Source of the DNA: Polyrhizophydium stewartii
Taxonomy: Eukaryota; Chytridiomycota; Chytridiomycetes; Rhizophydiales
Length of the DNA stretch: 26,554 nucleotides
Assembly: GCA_027604665.1 (NCBI GenBank)
Contig: JADGIZ010000102.1
Span: 1 to 26,554 of the forward strand
Direction of reading: 5' to 3'
Position 1 is the stretch's first letter; each line of letters opens with the position of its first letter. Shown in pieces: positions 21,125 through 26,554 of this stretch. Made by a program: the position numbers and the translations under genes. Below the pieces are notes generated by a model. That model had not been told where the DNA came from, made no database searches, and saw only the letters and a program-made list of their open reading frames with translations.

Positions 21125-22716
21125 ATGCTTTCCGACACATCGATGCTGCCGCCTGCTTCTCGCGATGGTCGCCGCTGCGTGGTGCTCGGCGCCGGCGTGG
21201 TGGGCCTGACAACGGCGCTGCTGCTGCAACGCAACGGATGGAGGGTGAGGCCTCGTGCGCGGGATGCTGGGGCGGGCTGCGGACCAGGTGCTGACGGCGG
21301 CGGTGCTCGCAGGTGACAGTCGTGGCAGCGGCGACGCCTGAAGCGTACGACGAGGCCGACCCGGCGTATGCGTCGCCCAAGGCCGGCGCGGACTGGACGT
21401 CGTTTGCGGCCGAGGACGACCTGCGGCTCAAGGGTCCGCTGTCGCCCAGGCGGCTGCCTTGCGGCTGGCTGCAGACCTTGCTGACCCGCCTGCCCACGCC
21501 AGAGTTCGAGGTCGAGTCGTTCAAGGTGCTCGAGGCGCTGTCGCGGCACCCGGCGGGCATCGTGGGCTTGATGCCGTCGCGGACGCTGATGCCGCGGCAG
21601 CCGGCCGGGTGGAAGCGGCCGTGGTTCGCCGAGCACGTTCCCGGGGTGCGTGCGTCGCTCTCCCCGACCCACACCGTTCCCGCGCACATCTCAGTCGCGC
21701 GGCGCATGACGCTGACGCGGGTCTGTGATCGCGTCCTGTGCACCATGCACATCTCCCAGTTCCGCACGCTCGCGCCCGCAGAGATTCCCGCGCCGTACAC
21801 CTTTGGCTACGAGCACACGACCGTGAGCGTCAACGTGCCGCGGTACCTTGCGCACCTGCTTGCCGCCTTCCGCGACAACGGCGGCGAGCTTGATGCGCCA
21901 CGAAAGGTCGCGCACATCGACGACCTCATCGCGGCGTTCCCAGGCGTCGACGTGTTCGTCGTGTGCGCCGGCCTTGGCGCACGCACGCTCGGCGGCGTCG
22001 CGGACGAGACGGTCGTGCCTGTGCGCGGACAGATCGCGGTCATCAAGGCCGACGTCGCATATGCCGCATGCGTGGTCGAGTGTGCGTCGCACCCAGACGC
22101 CGAGCGTCCGCGCCGCTGACAAGAACCTGCTCCGGATGCAGCCGAGTCCGAAAACGTGTTTGCGATGGAGGAGCTCACGTACATCATCCCACGCAACGAC
22201 GGGACCTGCATCATCGGCGGAACTTGCATTCGGGGCGACAGGTGTGTTTGGTCTGCGCGGCAGCTGCGAGATTCTCAACCAGTGCTGATTGGGCGGCTGC
22301 TCTCAGTGACATGGCGGTCCGGCCAGAGACATTTGGTCGGATTGTGGAGCGTGCCACGGCCTTGCACGAAGACATCTCCGCCTGGGCGTCGCTGCACGGT
22401 GCATCCGAGGCTGGCATCGAGGCCGGCGTGGTGCGGCACGCCGTCGGCCTGCGTCCAGTGCGGCGCGACGGGATCCGCATCGACGCAAGCGCCTACGGTA
22501 AGCTGCCGCATATCTGGCTTGCTCGACCGAGCGTGAGTCATTGACCCCCGTCGCGATCCTGCAGATGCGCCGACGCGCAGGGTTGTGCTCGCACATCACT
22601 ACGGCCACGGCGGCTATGGATTCCAGACGAGTTGGGGCAGCGCCATGGCGGCCGTCAAGGCGATCGAGTCGGCATCGCTCCAGTTCGAGGTTGCCTGCGC
22701 GTATCCTGCTGCATGA
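21125..22716 (+). CDS. DAO: D-amino-acid oxidase (FAD-dependent)
   Basis: Oxidises D-amino acids to 2-oxo acids, ammonia and H2O2. Exons: 21125-21244, 21313-21645, 21760-22081, 22142-22241, 22307-22497, 22565-22716; 405 aa. FAD-binding Rossmann motif VVLGAGVVGL (19-28); PAYASPKAGADW aligns with the family's second flavin motif; GFRTLAPAEIP spans junction 2; RGQIAVIKAD; Tyr272 in TYIIP and the Arg residues of LRPVR correspond to the substrate-carboxylate site; the C-terminal signature is HYGHGGYGFQTSWG. Intron 2 (21646-21759) is 114 nt with no in-frame stop, so its retention would insert 38 residues; a GTGCGT donor and the family alignment favour removal. The C-terminus ends YPAA, without the peroxisomal SKL-type signal common in fungal enzymes. 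Only 37 bp separate it from the receptor upstream. D-aspartate oxidase is the main alternative. Confidence 0.92.
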
Positions 22717-23026
22717 CGTTTGCGCTGATGGGATTCAACCACGAATAAAACTTGTCCGTTGGTGGTGCGGTGGTCTAGCATGATGTGAAGGCCAGACACG
22801 TTGTCGCCAGGCAGTGTTCATTATTCGTCAGATCATCCGCGCCGTCCCAAGTCCAACCATGCCGGAACAGATTCGACGAGAGCAGAGCCCCCGCCATCAC
22901 CAATATCCTGACGACCCATCTCCACTTTACCTCCAACATAAAAATGCATGTTGCTCCGCTTTCGTTTCTCGTTGTTGTCTGTCTGCTGGTTCGCCGATCT
23001 TGGGCATTCGAGTTCAAGCCGACAGG
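22717..23026. other. Intergenic region after the oxidase gene
   Basis: 310 bp holding the 3' UTR of the D-amino-acid oxidase gene and the promoter of the UPF0193 gene. It is relatively AT-rich between 22740 and 22960. An in-frame upstream ATG at 22859 could extend the UPF0193 protein, but the added residues look unlike coding sequence. Confidence 0.55.
22744..22749 (+). terminator. AATAAA polyadenylation signal
   Basis: A consensus AATAAA hexamer lies 28 nt after the D-amino-acid oxidase stop codon, on the same strand, followed by a GT-rich stretch (TTGTCCGTTGGTGGTG). Confidence 0.6.
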
Positions 23027-24549
23027 ATGGACTTTCTCATTACGCCGGCGACGCTCCGGGCAGCTCAGACCCACGCATCGGCGCAAGGTCGCCTCTCGGT
23101 GGCGCCTGCAGCCGAGTCGCTGGATGGCCGTGCGAGCGCAGGCATCAGGGCCGGCGAGCGAGGCAACGGCAGCGGCAGCATGATGGCGGCGGCGTCACGC
23201 GAGATGGATGCGCCGCCGAGCGCGGTTGGGTCGCACCACTTCTTCTTCGGGGCCGCAGGCAGCGGGAAGCAAGGCGGTGCGTGCGCGAGTGGCGGCGGTG
23301 CCGCTGCAGCGTCGCTCGGTGCGCTTGGCTCGCGTTCTGCCTCGCGCTTGTCGACGGCGACGGACGGCAGCGGCACGGCGCGCCAACGCGCTCGCGAGTC
23401 AGATCTCAGTCCCGAGACGCGGCATCTGCTCAAAAGTGGGTGCCCGCTGCATCGCGGCGCTCGGTTACTGCAGGTCAGCGTGGCTTGCAAGCTGACATGT
23501 GCCGATGCTCACGCGCGGGCTTGTGTCCATGCAGGTCTGATGCGCACGTCCAAGCTCACGTACTCGCAACAGCGCTTCCTCGACGGCCTTGTCAGCGGTG
23601 CGTGCGCTTGCTGTCGGCGCGGCCCAAGCTGGATGCGGGCATCGCTGATCCGTAGAGCGGGCCGCCGATCGCAGACGTTGGCGCGCTGCCCTCGAACCCA
23701 TCGAGCAGCATGCACACACGCGGAGGCGGCACGCCGGTGCCCGGCAGTGCTGCGAGGCCGAGATCAGCGTCTGGCGCCAGCGATGCCGGCGACGGTGGGC
23801 ATGGCCGCCCTGCAGCTTTCGGGCGGCATGAGCGCGCCGTGGCTCGCGCTGCCGAGCTGTACGAGTGGATGTCGCGGCCAGGCATCCGCACACTGGACCA
23901 GATCAAGCAGGCGGGGATGTACGAGCCCGACGTCTTCCGCACGACACCAATGAGTTGCGTTGCTTGGACTGGGACACCATATGGCACCTGCTGACATTGG
24001 GCATCTGCATGCGCTGCCTCCGACGGGACGGCTCATCCGCGGGCAGAGGACATGCAAGCAGAGAAAGAGAGGTTCCAAGATCGCCTCGAGGGCATCGAGC
24101 GGCCGAAAGACTCGCTCAAGGCCTTTGGCAGGCGGCGAGGGTTGCGCAGCAAGGAGGTCGATGCGATGCCCGCCATTGCCGAAGAACCAGCCGTCGACGA
24201 ATTTGAAATGGGTGTGCCTCACGCAAGCCGCTCGTCCGCCTCGCAAAGAAGCAAACGAGTCGCCCATACTGACCCGAGATGCAGTTCAGCAGGAGATTCA
24301 GGAGCGCCGGCAATGGCTGGATGACATGATCGCACTCGGGCGAGGCGACAAGTACAAGCGCCAGATCCAGGGCGAGATTGCACAGGTGGGCCCTGCCAAA
24401 CTGCACTGGCTCGAAGTGCGCGGTGCTGAAGCGTCGGGCAGCGGGTCTCGAGGCTTGAGCAAATCCACAAAGAACGACTCAAGACGGGCACGGCTGCAGG
24501 ACCAGTACCGGCAGCGACAGCAGCGGCAGAGCCTCCGCATCCAGCTTGA
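23027..24549 (+). CDS. UPF0193 family protein (C22orf23/EVG1 homologue), probable ciliary protein
   Basis: The family is largely restricted to organisms with cilia or flagella; its molecular role is not well defined. Exons: 23027-23435, 23535-23597, 23675-23953, 24047-24211, 24285-24385, 24442-24549; 374 aa (human ~217, the excess being a Ser/Gly/Ala-rich N-terminus). Conserved core: LLKSLMRTSKLTYSQQRFLD (human has [20 protein letters not shown]), then DMQAEKERFQDRLEG, EEPAVDEFEM, QQEIQERRQWLDDMIALGRG and KYKRQIQGEIAQ, ending in RVSRLEQIHKERLKTG. Start ATG 23027 has A at -3 and G at +4. The exon 3 donor (GTTGCG) is the weakest junction; the others close frame with good signals. The gene is convergent with gamma-tubulin, with 114 bp between the stops. 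Confidence 0.85.
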
Positions 24550-24663
24550 GCAGAGGCTGCGGGGCAATCCTGGCTCTTCTATCCATGGGCGGCCATGGGT
24601 CGCGCACTTTCAACAAAAGCGAATCTGACGGTTGATTGGAAAAATATGCATGTTCTGGTCTGA

Positions 24664-26554
24664 TTATCCAAGTCGCGAGGTGATGTCGCCGAGCATCGAG
24701 CTGCCAGCGGCAGGTGCGGCGGCCGAGTGTGTGGTAGAAATGGGACTTGCACCCTGCGCGCATCGCCGATTGCGTCAGACAAATTATGGCATCGCAGCAG
24801 CCCCGTCGCAAGCTCACCCAGGTCGAGTACTCTGGGCTTTCGCAGGCCTCGTACTCTGCAATGAGTTGCTGGATCGACTCTCTGCATACAAACGACCGCG
24901 AGCGCCGTCAGCAAGCAGTGCAAATGCACGCGGGGATAAGCAGCGAGTGCGGGCATACTTTGCCTGTGAAAACTCCTCCTGAATGTCCATGGTGTCCGAA
25001 GACTCGCGCAAGTACCGATCAACGAACGCGTTTCGCTTGATCAGGCGGTCGTATTGGTCCAAGTTCCGCTTAAAAAGCTGGCAGTCGCGGGGAGGTTGGT
25101 GAGTGTTGCGCACGGAACACAGAGACAGCATAGCACCAGACATACCGACGCCACGCTGGTGTGGTTTGCGAGCATGAGCCCAGATACCCTGTGAGGCGTT
25201 TGAATATATGGGCTCTTTCGAGAGAGGGCCACCTGAATGCTCGCGGGTCCCCATGGAATGAACTGCGCGAGGCGGCGCTCGCGGATGCGCAGGAGCGACT
25301 TGTGGACCTCTGTCGGATCGACCTCGCCCTGGATGATATTAAGGATGGAGATGTAGCAGCTGCGCTTGGGCGGGTTTGTGGAGACCATTCGGTTCTTGGG
25401 CTGCAGCAAACGGCGCATGACGTCGAGGACGGTCGTCTTGCGGATGCCCTTTGCCTGCGCGGAGAAGAGCCGTCAGCAAGCGGTGACACAGGCGGGCCAG
25501 AAGACAGATGCAAAAGAGATCGTGCCTTGTCGACCTGATCGCTGGTGAAGGGCGTGTAGCTGGTCATGAGGAAGTGGCAGCGCGGAGTGGGGATGAGCGA
25601 CGCGATGATGCCGACCAGATCGTTGTTCATGTAGCCCGGATAGCGCAGGGTGACTGTGCTGGCGCTCATGACGGTGGACACCTGTGCGGAGCGGCGGTCA
25701 GACGGCAGGCACCGGGCAGGTTGTGGGAGCCGGCGGGACGGGGGACGCACGAGCTGGTTTGTTTGTGAAAAGCTTGGGTTCTGGATGTGCAGCATGTCCG
25801 ATGCGATGCGGTTGAGGGCGGCGTTGTCGACGACGACCTGTGCGGGAGCGTCGCAAGTGAGTTAGATGCGCTGCGGAGCGCTGCGGAGCAGGCGGGCAGG
25901 CATCAGCGACTCACGACCGAGTCGGCGTTGTTGGTCAGGCGCTTGAGGGTGAGCATCGAGTTGTATGGCTGGACAACGACGTCACTGATCTCGTTGCTGT
26001 TTGGGAAGACCGAGTATGTCTGGATGAGCTTTTTGGGGTACCTGTCGTTGAGGGTCTCGAGCAGGTACGAGCCGAGGCCGGATCCCGTGCCGCCTGCGAT
26101 TGAGTGCAGCAGCATGAAGCCCTGGGCAACGGCAGTCAGCATCCGCCAGAGGCAGGGGCCGCGCAGCTGCGAGCGGGCACCTCGAGGCTGTCGGAGCCGT
26201 CGGCCTCTCTGTCGATCATCTCGATGATGTCCTCGTGAGTCTTTCCGGCTTGGTCGTAGCCGCTGGCCCAGTTGTTTCCGGCGCCGCCGCCATCCTTTGA
26301 GACCAGGACGTTTTCCGGGTTGAACAGGCTTGAGTGCGGGGACTGCAGGATGGTGTTGATGACCTGTTGGGGGCAGCGGTGCCAGCGGCGGCGGTCAGCG
26401 TGGGTGCGGGGCGTCGGGCGGCTGCGCGCAGCGGGCGGGAGCGCAGGGCGGAGCGTACCCGCGGCTCGAGGTCGAGCAGGATGGCTCGCGGGATGTAGTG
26501 CTCGTCGTCGGCCTGGGAGGCGGGGCGGGGCAGAGTGTCAGCAGACTGCGGGGG
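24664..26554 (-). CDS. TUBG: Gamma-tubulin (5' end outside the window)
   Basis: Nucleates microtubules at spindle poles and basal bodies as part of the gamma-tubulin complex. Visible exons: 26512-26459, 26363-26181, 26121-25915, 25837-25751, 25681-25526, 25454-25146, 25077-24959, 24881-24818, 24753-24664; 422 aa, with about 54 N-terminal residues expected upstream of the window end. The GTP-binding signature GGTGSGLGS is present. Gamma-specific stretches: [101 protein letters not shown]. The exon ending at 25526 uses a GC donor (GCACGA) if the fungal-like [11 protein letters not shown] is kept; a GT donor at 25534 would remove Val-Asp-Lys. The protein extends ~29 residues (Ala/Ser/Thr-rich) past the usual C-terminus near STW. 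Confidence 0.95.

Noticed and set aside
21076..21125. Splicing of receptor paralogue 3 into the oxidase gene through the GTGAGC at its stop
   Set aside because: No suitable acceptor precedes the oxidase exon 1, which has its own ATG and a complete FAD motif; the stop is followed by no continued receptor-like sequence.

Overview
The window is nuclear DNA of an intron-rich, GC-rich eukaryote, most likely a flagellated (zoosporic, chytrid-like) fungus. The kinase and the gamma-tubulin look fungal. A homologue of the ciliary protein UPF0193/C22orf23 and a stathmin-like protein point to a flagellum. The lineage is an inference; a flagellated non-fungal opisthokont cannot be excluded. Gene models were built by hand from splice signals and protein-family similarity. 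In all eight intron-containing models the reading frame closes across every junction I propose. Introns are mostly 46-130 nt, with GTGCGT/GTGAGT-type donors, a frequent TGCTGAC branch-like motif and a CAG acceptor.

Layout: a 5'-truncated peptide deformylase (+, 1-844); a Ypk1/Gad8/SGK-type AGC kinase with an N-terminal C2-like domain (+, 8 exons, 1065-3782); a RAB3GAP2-like Rab3GAP regulatory subunit (-, 16 exons, 4042-8488); an unassigned GC-rich stretch (8489-9475); a stathmin-like protein with a predicted acylated N-terminus (-, 9476-11151), divergent from a glycolipid transfer protein (+, 11561-12663). Then comes a receptor block: two intronless seven-transmembrane receptors (-, 12762-13865 and 14025-15911), an RPAP2/Rtr1-type CTD phosphatase (-, 16067-18557), and, divergent from it, two more intronless receptors (+, 18843-20018 and 20101-21087), with a D-amino-acid oxidase starting 37 bp after the last one (+, 21125-22716). 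The window ends with a UPF0193/C22orf23 homologue (+, 23027-24549) convergent with gamma-tubulin (-, from 24664 past the window end).

Most of the genes are housekeeping or cytoskeletal: TORC2-type signalling, Rab regulation, sphingolipid transfer, Pol II recycling, microtubule nucleation, flagellum. The unusual part is the set of four rhodopsin-like 7TM genes within about 8.3 kb. Three (12.8, 18.8 and 20.1 kb) are clear paralogues: key positions fall at nearly identical residue numbers, and they share a private signature (SGxxCH in extracellular loop 2, an ExxAG motif in TM3, WxxD before TM7). The fourth is a different type with a very long third intracellular loop. All four lack introns, while every other gene has between 2 and 15. 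I regard this receptor family as the best candidate for something undescribed.
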